Shown piece after piece: positions 46,392-56,500 of a stretch of 64,000 nt of DNA. Under the pieces are notes generated by a model. It saw nothing but the letters and a program-made list of their open reading frames with translations, did no database searches and was not told the origin of the DNA. How positions within the stretch are numbered: the stretch's first letter is position 1; each line of letters opens with the position of its first letter. The stretch is taken from the NCBI GenBank assembly GCA_023078555.1, contig CM041203.1, forward strand, positions 3,329,981 to 3,393,980. Direction: 5' to 3'. This DNA comes from Ulva prolifera. Its lineage: Eukaryota > Chlorophyta > Ulvophyceae > Ulvales > Ulvaceae. Both the position numbers and the translations under genes were made by a program.

Positions 46392-48532
46392 ATGCGGGCA
46401 AAAAATGCGTTATGGCTTTTACTGATACGATGCCTGCTTGCATTATCGGCCGCGCTGGCGCAAGACGATTGCGAAGAGGTGTTACATCTGATCATGCTCA
46501 CGATCTGAGCAGTCTGCAGAAGTGCACCCACAGCACTTCAAGCGCAGGCTACACCTAGTGGACCCCTTCAACCTAGAATCTAATGCAGTGTGCAATGAGA
46601 AAGTCTGTCCAGAAAATTTGTGCTGTGCAGGCGACTCGGGAGGTCAGAGTGTGTTCTGAAGCACGCCAACATCTGTCACAGCAGCTCTCCAGTACGAAAT
46701 CAGAGGTCCGGAACCTGCAGCAATCCATCAAAGGGCTTGAATCTAAACTGAAGGACCAGCAGCATGTATGCCGAGAAGCTTCAGAGAACCAAGGCAAGTG
46801 CAGTAAGAATTTAGAGGAATTGAATGCCCAGCTCCAGGCCGCACAGGAAGAGCTTGGAGGTAGTAACACTCGAATCTCTGAGCTCATGGTAGACCTCGAG
46901 GATGCCCGCCGTCTCAAGTCCCAGCTCCAGGACGCGAGAAAACAATGTGAGGGGATGGCTCAGCAGGAGCGCGAAAAACAAGAACAGCGTATATTCGACC
47001 TCCAGCAGCAGTTACAAAGCTCAGAAGCAGCGCGTCAGCAGAGTGAGAGCGATATCTCATCATCCGTTTTGGCTGTTCGGGAGGAAGCTGCCAAACTAAG
47101 AACTGAATTGGATCAAGAACGGACGAAATTTGAAGCTGCATCTTCTAGGATTCAGGCAGAGCATGGTGCTAAGATTCAGATGATGCAACAACAGCTTGAA
47201 GCAGCTGAAGCTGATCACACAAGCGCGAAAAGCGATGCAGAGACTCTCACTGTCGAACTGCAGAGCTGCCAGGTCAGCCTAAGCCAGGAATTACAAGTGC
47301 GTCGACAGGACGAAGCTCAAGCTGCACTGCAGGAAAGTCTACATTCTAAGGTCATCAGCGAGTTCAAACAGCAGGAGCAGGAGCTGGTCAAAGACAGCCA
47401 TGAAATGCAGGTATGCATCGTGGCCATAATATTGGCTGTGATGGACGTAGGTCACCCTTCGAAAGTTTTCTGGCCGGCATGTCACCAAGAATTCCGAAAC
47501 CATGACATTCCCAACATTGTGTACTCACTACAGTCGCTGCTTGAACATGCTAATCGCTCCTGTTGCACTGACTGGATTCCGGGTATGGTCCACAGGAGGA
47601 GATCGATCGGCTGAGCACAAAGCTCGCACACATGGGTGAACAGCTTCGCTTTGCTGAACAGGCATACCTGCCGTTGTGGAGTATACCATACTATGATGAG
47701 GCCGCGAAGCAAGCAGCAGCAACAAAAGAACAGGCTGTCATTTACTATGAGCGGGTGCGCAGTAACACCCATGTGGACGCACACAAATAGCAATACCGAC
47801 TGAAATTTGTTCGTGGGGATAGCAACGAACAGGGAACATGCCACGTCTGCTGCAAGGAACTGGATTCCTTGGGATTACACGACAACCAAGGTTGCAGGAG
47901 ATTAAGACAGGAAAAGCCTACCAACAGACAAAGAACACAGTCATGGATGCCTCCAGCCGCTTCATGACCATGACGGAGCCACATGTGCGCAAAGCGAAGA
48001 TCCTGTTGAAGCCATTGATAGAATCCATCGTGGCCAAGCTGGAATATGCAAAGGAAGCTATCAGCCGTCAACTGCAGGAGAATAAGTACAGGGCGATCGT
48101 GCAGCATGCCCAAAAAATCCAAGATTTCCTCCGTGAGTTTTGGTTGAGCATGGTGGATCATGTGGCTGGCATACTTGACAGCGACATGGTGCGAATTTAT
48201 TGCTTCACAAATCTGCAATTTTGTGCTTGCGATGTACCGAATTGCTGATGATTGGCATCCTTGTGCAGGTCAAGCAGGCAAGGGAAGACTTGACACGGAT
48301 GTACACACTGCTCCTTGGTGCAAATGTTTCAGGCTCCGGAATTGATCCAGCACTTCCAGCAACGATGGCAAGGTACACCTTGTTCGCGGTTCCACTGCTG
48401 TTGGTGTTGCCTGTTCTGATGATGTGCTGCTCGAGGCCACGGGCAGAGGAGCAGCCCCAAGTACCTCCGAAACCTAGAGCTCAGCTTGCAACCTCCAATG
48501 GAGGAGATGGCAGAAGAAGCAAAAAGAGATAA
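46392..48532 (+). CDS. ER/endomembrane single-pass coiled-coil protein
   Basis: Five exons (46392-46478, 46589-47410, 47596-47754, 47898-48188, 48269-48532) join in phase to 540 residues. The start is chosen because it opens a clear signal peptide (NALWLLLIRCLLALSAALAQ). A ~270-residue Gln/Glu-rich coiled coil follows, from CAMRKSVQK to VISEFKQQEQELVKDS. A third region, with YLPLWSIPYYDEAAKQA and MTEPHVRKAKILLKPL, resembles the lumenal C-terminal half of plant proteins annotated as myosin-heavy-chain- or DNA-repair-ATPase-like (At2g24420 and At4g31340 type), recalled from family knowledge. One membrane helix (YTLFAVPLLLVLPVLMMCC) precedes a short basic cytosolic tail ending RRSKKR, which could act as an ER retrieval signal. 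Biochemical function is unknown. Introns 3 and 4 use GTGCGC and GTGCGA donors. Confidence 0.82.
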
Positions 48533-49013
48533 CACATACTAGTCTTGAAAATCGTCTCACTTCCGCAATTGTAACACGTTGTTCATTTTCAGTTCTTGTT
48601 GTGGTCAGAGCAGCTGTGATCAAATGCACGCCAGCACACAATGTTAACGCTGGGCACGCTGGGCAAGTCAACTGAAAGAGCCTGATAACTTCGCTGTCAC
48701 GTTGCACCGTTTCGTAAATAATTTACGTTTCCGTGAAGCATGATTCAGCGCCTACTTCATTGATATTCATGTCTCCGTAGAGCGCAGTTTGAAGAAAAAC
48801 GGGAACCGACATCAGCATACTTGCTGAGGACAGACGTGGCTATGAGGGCCCAACTTCGGGGGCTGGCCGCCATAGCAGGAGTCACCAAAACACTGTCTCG
48901 GGGCACGATCCCGCTGTCACCGGCAGCCGAGGCACAAAGTTACGATGGAAACACAACGTCTTTCCTTTGGATCGTTGCGCGGTCATATCATCTCACTGTA
49001 GAAAAACTGCATC
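48533..49013. other. intergenic, upstream of RPS16
   Basis: No gene recognised; holds the 3' flank of the coiled-coil gene and the RPS16 promoter or 5' UTR. Confidence 0.5.
48570..48574 (+). terminator. candidate TGTAA polyadenylation signal
   Basis: TGTAA 38 bases after the stop of the ER coiled-coil gene; assignment by position and green-algal precedent. Confidence 0.4.
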
Positions 49014-50139
49014 ATGTCGAGCGACGCGATCCAGGTGCGAGCAGCTCACACGGTCAAGACTTGTGCAAGTTCTCACAATCATATGTTCATCTAAGCTCTC
49101 TTTCTTTGCTTGCAGTCGGTGCAGACGTTTGGTCGCAAGGTAAGCCTGTTCTTCTTCAGCGGTTTCTGCCTGCGTGGGACCGCCTCAGCTCCAAGATCAA
49201 TGACTCGACACCTTAACGTTTCAATTTTCGTGCAGAAGAATGCTGTGGCTGTTGCGTATGCCAAGCAGGGCAAGGGCGTCTTGCGCCTGAACGGTGAGCT
49301 TCGTGGCTGTCACTCTTCTCAAGTGTTTGCAGCCCGGGCGTGACACAGATTGTCGGACTGTAATAAAAGTGATGTGTAAATCAGCACCGTAAAGTACGTT
49401 CAAATGCTTTCAATGTCCACTCAGTGCAGGAAAGCCCCTCGAACTTATGGAGACAGAACTTCTCCGGCATAAGGTCTTTGAGCCGGTTATGCTCATGGGT
49501 CGGGACAAGTACTCTCAGCTTGATATTCGGGTGAGGGTGAAGGGGGGTGGACATGTGGCTCAGGCGTATGCAATTCGCCAAGCACTTGCCAAGGCTCTCG
49601 TTGCCTACTACCAAAAATGTGTGCTTCTTCGGTCACTAGACTGGTGAACTGGCCATCCATTGTTGAATTTGTGCACTTCTCACACCATTGCACAAGTCCG
49701 TCGCATATGCGGGACATTGCTCCTGGTAAGGATGTTTTCGACACGTGTGCAGACGTCGATGAGAGCAGCAAAACTGAGATCAAGACAACCTTGCTTCAGT
49801 ACGACCGCACACTCCTTGTGTCAGACCCTCGCCGCTGTGAACCAAAGAAGTGCGTTCCTGCTTCAGAGGGTTGTGATTGTCCTGTGCTGTCGGCATCTAG
49901 GTGACTATGTTGCCTCTTCGCGTAGTCAATGTTTGAAATGCCTTGTGCTGGCGGAAGTTGGATGCCCATCTGCAATTTTCTCGTACTTCTTTCAGCGCAT
50001 CATACCTTCGACAATGGTGCACGCAAATACACAGGCATCCGCGGTCAGGTCAGCTTGTCTTGGAGTCCGGTAGACAACTACGCTGTGCAGGTTCGGTGGC
50101 CGTGGCGCTCGCGCTCGCTTCCAGAAGTCCTACCGTTAA
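49014..50139 (+). CDS. RPS16: 40S ribosomal protein S16 (uS9)
   Basis: Cytosolic small-subunit protein whose C-terminal tail reaches the decoding centre. Six exons (49014-49034, 49116-49139, 49236-49293, 49430-49618, 49753-49849, 50091-50139) join in phase to 145 residues, the eukaryotic length. The sequence is almost canonical: [52 protein letters not shown], the uS9 core [20 protein letters not shown] and the basic tail [15 protein letters not shown]. The first two coding exons are only 21 and 24 bases. The ATG at 49014 is chosen because it gives the expected N-terminus; no signal peptide or transit peptide is present. Donors include GTGCGA (intron 1) and GTGCGT (intron 5). Confidence 0.98.
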
Positions 50140-50229
50140 GACCCTCCTCTCTGGACTGTGTTGGCGGTGCTGTGTTACTGTACACACTCAGCAGAGATCG
50201 GTGATATGTGTTGGCTGCTCCATGTCTCA

Positions 50230-50234
50230 TGTAA
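50230..50234 (+). terminator. candidate TGTAA polyadenylation signal of RPS16
   Basis: TGTAA 91 bases after the RPS16 stop; assignment by position. Confidence 0.45.
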
Positions 50235-50330
50235 CTTGAAGCTCTTGCAATCTACCCGAACACAGTCACACAGTGAACACAGTTCATTTATGAACGAGTA
50301 CCAAGTTGGAGGGTGATATTGAACGATACT

Positions 50331-50390
50331 ATTGTGTCATCGTTGACGTGGGTGTAACGCATTGTGTCATCGTTGACGTGGATGTAACGC
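50331..50390. repeat. 30-bp tandem duplication carrying TGACGTGG upstream of CP26
   Basis: Two adjacent 30-bp copies (50331-50360 and 50361-50390) differ at one base. Each contains CATCGTTGACGTGG, with an ACGT core resembling plant bZIP sites. They lie about 560-620 bases before the CP26 start and 190 bases after the RPS16 stop. Confidence 0.9.
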
Positions 50391-50870
50391 AATCTCATCT
50401 TGCACTCTGCCACAGCAAGCCTCCCATAGTACCTGGTGAACCCTGCGGATCCCTTTAGTTAGGCAGCCCACGTTTGGTGCGGTCGATGTCTTCCGAAACA
50501 GCATATAATATATGCGAGGGGCTTGTTATGCATGGTCAGCTCCGCATGGTCTATCGACCCTTGCAAAGCCGGTCGTAGGAGCGTGGGTAACTTGACGCTT
50601 GACATCACGCAATGGCAACGGCCGGACCCAGCTGGGCCCAGGCGTGTATCGGCTGACAGCGATGTTAAGATGCATGCATTGCCGTTGGCGACGCTTCGAT
50701 GGACCTTTCAGGTTTCCAAGATCTAATTGTGATGTGATTCACATGCAGTTCTTCACTCGGATCCACGTCGGCGGCGCCGCTCGAGGCTTGCGAGATCGCG
50801 AGATGTACGGAGATCCCGTCGCCCCAACCAGCGTCCGCTTCAATCGCGATTCGCATCACTGCTGAAGTGC

Positions 50871-50876
50871 TTATAG
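50871..50876 (+). promoter_or_regulatory. possible TATA-like element of CP26
   Basis: TTATAG about 75 bases upstream of the CP26 ATG, a reasonable core-promoter position. The match to a TATA box is weak. An ACGT-core hexamer (CCACGT) also occurs near 50762. Confidence 0.25.
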
Positions 50877-50949
50877 CGGCCAGAACCATACCAGTCTTCA
50901 CCAGTTCGTTGTTTCCTTAGCTGTTCTACTCGACAACAAAGACGTCAGT

Positions 50950-52573
50950 ATGTTCTCCAAGTTCACCAAGGGTGGCAAGGCACCAGCCAAGGCTGCAGCA
51001 AAGCCTGTCAAGGCAGCCAAGAAGGCAGTGAAGAAGGCTGTGCCTGCCACCATTAAGCGCTCTGCATCGGGCACCAAGGGTTGGCTCGGAGGTGAGGGCG
51101 GAGCTCAGAACCTCGACAAGTGGTATGGTAAGTGTTCTCCACATCCGCGCAGCTGCCGCTACTTGTCAGGGTGATGAATTCGTCGTGCAATAGGCTTTGC
51201 TCAGTGCACGCTGTTGGGTCTACCGATGGGCCCTCAGTCAGGCGCGGTAGCGACACAATCTAGTCGAGTGCAGCTGAACCTGCCCACGCCTTGTACAGGC
51301 TCGCTTCGACTTTACTGTACAAGTTTGTACAGTGTTCATGTTTACATTGTTTAGGTCCATGTGCGCTTGCGTACCTGTAGAATCGTAGTCCATCTCGAGG
51401 TGGTGGATTGTGCGTGCTTCGACTGATCCTTAGACGTGGTCCTGAAAACTGAAGCCACTCCACGGGCTGCGCCCGAGTCGTGTCTTTATGTGCCATCGTA
51501 TAACCTGGCCTCACCTGGAAGGGTGTTTGTTTTTCGAGAGCTGGATGCTGTGCGTTCGGATCCAGGGTGTGACATTTCATTACCGCTCGGGGTGCTTGGC
51601 ATTCTCTCCTCGGTGCTAGCCCACTGGTCAATGGAGCTTAACGATGATTTCGAAAGCCGCGAAAATAATGCTCGCGTCGCTGCAGGCCCCAGCCGTGCTC
51701 TCTACCTACCTGGAGGCCTCCTTGACCGCAATGACGTCCCAGACTACCTGAACGGTGAGCTTCCCGGTGACTACGGCTATGACCCACTTGGCCTTGGCGC
51801 GGACGGCAACGTGGAGAAGTATCGCGAGAACGAGCTCTTGCACGCTCGCTGGGCGATGCTTGCTGCCGCTGGCATCCTGATCCCTGAGGGCCTGGAGGCC
51901 AACGGTGCTCCCATCCACGGTGGCACATGGTTCGAGACCGGCGCTGAGATGCTCAACGGTGCGTTCCAACTTGTCCGAGGCTGCAACAAATGTGCTATAT
52001 CTGCGGATAGGTGATAGTACAACTTGCTGCGTCCCCGTCTGATCTGCTGCCGTCCAACCTACCCATTCGGAATTGTGCGGAATGGTGTGCTGATGAATGG
52101 ATGAAGCCAGCGCCGATTCATCGTGTGACGGAACTGCAGGCGGCACCCTGGACTACTTCGCCGTTCCTTGGGGCGTTGTCTCCAACCCTCTGCCCCTCGT
52201 TGTTGTCATCGCTATTGAGGTCGGACTTCTCGGCGCTGTCGAGACGTACCGCCGCAGCGGCAACGGCCCTGCTGGGTTCTCTCCCGGTGTTGGGAAGTTT
52301 GACTCCTCCGTCTTCGACGGCATGGACAAGCTGTACCCCGGCGGTCCCTTCGATCCCCTCAAGCTCGGCTCTGACCCCGAGGTTCTCCAAGAGCTGAAGG
52401 TGAAGGAGATCAAGAACGGCCGTCTCGCCATGATCTCCGTGCTCGCCTTCGCCCTTCAGGGATATGTCACCGGCGAGGGCCCGTACGCCAACTGGAGCAA
52501 GCACGTCGCAGATCCCTTCGGCTACAACCTCTTCACCGTCCTGACTGGCGAGGACCGGATCCCCACCCTCTAA
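50950..52573 (+). CDS. LHCB5: chlorophyll a/b-binding protein CP26 (Lhcb5 type)
   Basis: Minor monomeric antenna protein linking trimeric LHCII to photosystem II in thylakoids. Three exons (50950-51127, 51686-51958, 52140-52573) join in phase to 294 residues. The N-terminus is Lys/Ala-rich ([20 protein letters not shown]), consistent with an algal chloroplast transit peptide. The mature protein starts around [15 protein letters not shown]. The first chlorophyll-binding helix has [16 protein letters not shown], the third has [16 protein letters not shown], and [13 protein letters not shown] and [20 protein letters not shown] are typical of the Lhcb5 subfamily. Between helices 2 and 3 there is a longer loop ([20 protein letters not shown]) than in land-plant CP26, from memory of the family. 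Donors are GTAAGT and GTGCGT. Coding exons are noticeably more G/C-ending than the flanking introns, as expected for a highly expressed gene. Confidence 0.95.
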
Positions 52574-53520
52574 GAAGGCTCAAGTAGCAGTACTCTGCTG
52601 ATTGTGTCATAAATTTGAGTGGGAAGGTTGTGGTGGGATGCAGCGGCAATGAGGTAGACGGGAGCAGCAAGGCCGACGAACGATAGTGCATTCAGTAGTC
52701 GCGAGGTGCTGCGATGAGCTGTCAGCGGTTCTGTAAATTTAGTGATCGCTGTTCACTTGCATTCTATTACATTCTGACTATGTTCACGTACCTTTACAGA
52801 AGTCTGCTACATCTCCTCTACCATGGCAGCTGCACCATCCAGGCGCGCATAGTCGTTGACCTATTGCATTGGACGTCCGCCTCCCAGCTGGATTGTTGAC
52901 ACTCAGCCGAAATTGCAGGGAACACAGCTCAGATGGCATCCATCGCATATAAGTCAAGAATTGTGTGACACTCATGTGTGTGATGTAAGGATTGATAGTA
53001 CTGAACGTTGTTCCGTAACTGCTCACTGCACTATAATCGTGACGGTGTGGTACACTGACGGGGCACAACCGACAAAAAGCCAAGGAAATATTTATCCTAC
53101 ACGCTGTGGCATCGAAAGAGGGGGCTCTGCCATTGTCACCGTAAATAGTAGTATCCCATTTCTCCACCAACTAATGCAAAATTTCCTGCTCCCACCGTTG
53201 GTACCCTACCAAAGTTACCATGGAACTGCAGTAAGAAGTTACCGAACATCCTTTGCTGAGTCGCGCTTCAAGCCAGAAGTTAATGATCATTGGTCACAAC
53301 AAGATCATCCACCTTCAGCCGTGACCTCAGACACAACTTCACCAAACATTGTCACACACAGTTGCTTCTGTGGTCCCCTGCTCCCACCACAAATCCACAT
53401 TCATTTAACATGCGCAAAGCTCCTGCCCACTCACAATCCAGTTTGTGTCACATGCTGTAGCGTCCGCCTACAGTCAGGGCATGGAGGGTGACTGGTAGAG
53501 GTGCGATGCAGCAGAAAATG
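52574..53520. other. convergent intergenic region (CP26 and OGDH 3' flanks)
   Basis: No gene recognised. Both neighbours end toward this stretch, so it should hold two 3' UTRs. Confidence 0.5.
52732..52736 (+). terminator. candidate TGTAA polyadenylation signal of CP26
   Basis: TGTAA 159 bases after the CP26 stop; assignment by position. Confidence 0.4.
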
Positions 53521-56500
53521 TCAGTCTGGCCGGGGCCTCCCAGGAGCAAGAGCCTCGTTGATGATTTCGTCCTGCTCTTGGGCATGTATCCAGTATGCTG
53601 CTGTTGCTGTAGTCGGCGACACTGGCCGCCCGATGTATGTCACCCGGTCCTGTTTCAGAGGCTCCAGATGCACAAACACGTCCCGCGCCTTCTCCTGTGT
53701 CAACGCAGTCCGCAGCCGGGGCCTGCATGTATGTATGCAGCCTCATGGGTCTGCCGCGGTGCACAAGACATAGCCCATCATTGTACACCACAAGCAGTAC
53801 ATCTGGACTGACCAAGATGAGGGATGCATGGCACTGCCGCCACAACACCCGCTCACACAACATGTTGTTCCATGGCCATGGACACTCGCCTTGGCAGCAT
53901 GCCTGCATACTCCCGCCAAACACGCATGCACAGCCAGCAACAGCTTGCAACGTTACACGCATAAACCCGACAGCACACCTCACGTAGCCCCACGCGCCCT
54001 GGTTCTTTGGCTCCTCCTGACACCACGTCAGCTCGGCGTTCGGATACTGCCGCAGCACGCGCAGCACCATATCGTGCGGGAATGGCGCAATCTGCTCGAG
54101 ACGCACGAGCACGATGTTCGAGATGCGGCGGGCGCGCCGCGCGCGGCTCAGGTGGTAGTAAATCTGCCCGGTGCACAGGATGACGCGCTCAATCTCGGCC
54201 GGAGGCTGCAGGAAGGGGCGGCCGGCCTTGTCATGCGCGAGGTGGCGCGTGTTGTCAGAGCCCTTGCTGTCATCGATCAGGCGGTTGAAGAAGGTGCCGG
54301 TCGTCATGTCCTGCAGCGCTGACGTCGCGGGGCGATGGTGGTGCAGGAACTTTGGTGTCTGCAGGGCGCCGCTGAGTCAGCATGCATGGGCGAGACACCA
54401 ATCTCTCACTGTGGCAAGCGGCATGTGTAAGGCTTTGATACGGTATCAATTTCGCCTTGCGGAGGCTGCGCCTGCAGCGACAAGGGGATTCTGGAATGCA
54501 GCGGGCGGTTTGTGGCGCAGGGCGGTGCTGCATGTGGTGAGGGAGGCTCGTGGGTAGGCCGATTGCTGTACGTCGCAACACTGGCGAACGCCGTTAAATG
54601 AAAGACCACCCCTGGAATGGTCAGTGCAACTACCGTGACCGTGCCATGCCGTATTGTGGTGCACGCAATGGTGTTCAGATACTGAAAGCATAGGCCCACT
54701 GTGCTGCCTCGATGGATTGCAGCTCATACTGTCCGTGCAACAGATGCAGGTGACCAACCCAGCCGTCGCCACAGAAAGTGGTGAGCACAAAATCGCAGCC
54801 GCAGGGGCGTATTTGCCGCACCATGCAGATGAGGGGCCGTTTGTAGGGCAAGTTGGCTTGGCGGCGCAGCGCGTGAAAGTACTGTGCAGGCGTGGAAGGC
54901 ACGATGACGAACATGTTGGCGTCGCGCTCCGCCTGCCGCCGGATGAATTGCACCATGAACTTCTCCCACTTGCTCGCATCAAGCTCCCCGCCCATCTGGC
55001 CGCCCATCTCGGCCCACAGCACGTTCATCACCTCGGTGGTGGATCTGCACCCAGGGAACACTGTGATGACAGCCGAGCAGCCCCGGTGAAGAAGTGCACA
55101 GCATATAAACCGTTTCTAGTGTCAGGGCAATCAAGTGCAATCTGTCAACGGTGGACAATCCGCCACATGATTTCAGGGACTTACTGTGTAATACGCCCCA
55201 TGCATACACTAACTGAATGCGTGTGATGCACCTTGGAACGCCCACATTCCTTGCCCTTCTGCTTCTCACACGCGCCAGAACTCAGGGAGAAGCAAAGCAT
55301 GTGGCGCAGAAACAAGAACTACATCAACAGCCTGCAAGCGCACGCAGCATGCCACAGCACGCAGCACACAGAACGCAGCGCACTCCTGAACATCCAGATA
55401 GCCGAGCTTCTGCATGATGCGCTCGATGTGGTCCTTCTGCAGGTGCTTGGTGCCAAATTCGCGCGCGATGCCGTCAAACGTGTCCTGGATGAGGGCGCGG
55501 TGCGTGGGGGAGTACCCCGGCAGGTGGTCAGGGTCATCAGAGGTGAGGTCTAGGAAGCGCTCGAGGCGGGCGCTGCTGTGGTCGGGGCCCTGCCCGTCAT
55601 AGCCGTGCGGCAGCAGCATCACTAGCCCTGACTCCTGGCCCCACTTGTCATGCCCCGACGTCACGAACTGATCAATTATCACCTGCGGCACAAACGCACG
55701 CGCTGACGCGCTGACACACTGTCCAGCGCAGAACGCAGCTACTTGCGTGAGGGCCTGCGACTGTGCCGTGCCGGATCGCGTGTATGGTGGTGCTATGGGG
55801 GGTGCATGTGCGGGAATCACGCTCGTCAGCACTTGACGCGAGGCATGCCGGCGTGGTCGTCGCCAGCACTCCATGGGAGCACGCAGCTGCGGTGACGCGG
55901 TGACGCTCTGTCTGTAAGGTCCGGCTGACTCATTCTGAGGACAGCTAGCGCCACTGAGTCCTGCGAAGCACGTGCCGCTGGCTAGCGCTTGAACATACAC
56001 ATCAATTCCTTCAAGACAGGTCGAGCCGGCACCCCCACACTGTACAACAAGGACAGTGCCTGGACTGCTGGCCCTGGAGAGCCAGCACGAATCGCTGCCA
56101 CACCAGGCATGTGTACATCTAGCAGGCATGGCATGAGAAACAGAATGGGCCGCATTCTCAGCAGGTGCGGGGGGACCGCACCTGAGCATTGTTCGCAAAG
56201 TCACCAAACTGAGCCTCCCACAGCACCAGTGCGCTGTCCTTCGATGCGACCGAGTGGCCATACTCGAACGCCAGCACCGCGGCCTCGCTCAGGGGGCTGT
56301 TGTAGATCTCAATCTGGTCCTGCGTCGGATGCACGTGTGATATGTTTGTGTATCGGGAGCCGCTGTTCACGTCGTGAATGACCGCGTGGCGCTGGTTGAA
56401 TGTGCCACGCTCGGAGTCCTGGCCAGACAGCCGCACGCCGAAGTGGCTATAGTTCAGACCCTGTGCTATCCGCTCCTCGACCGCTTCCGCCGACTGGTCC

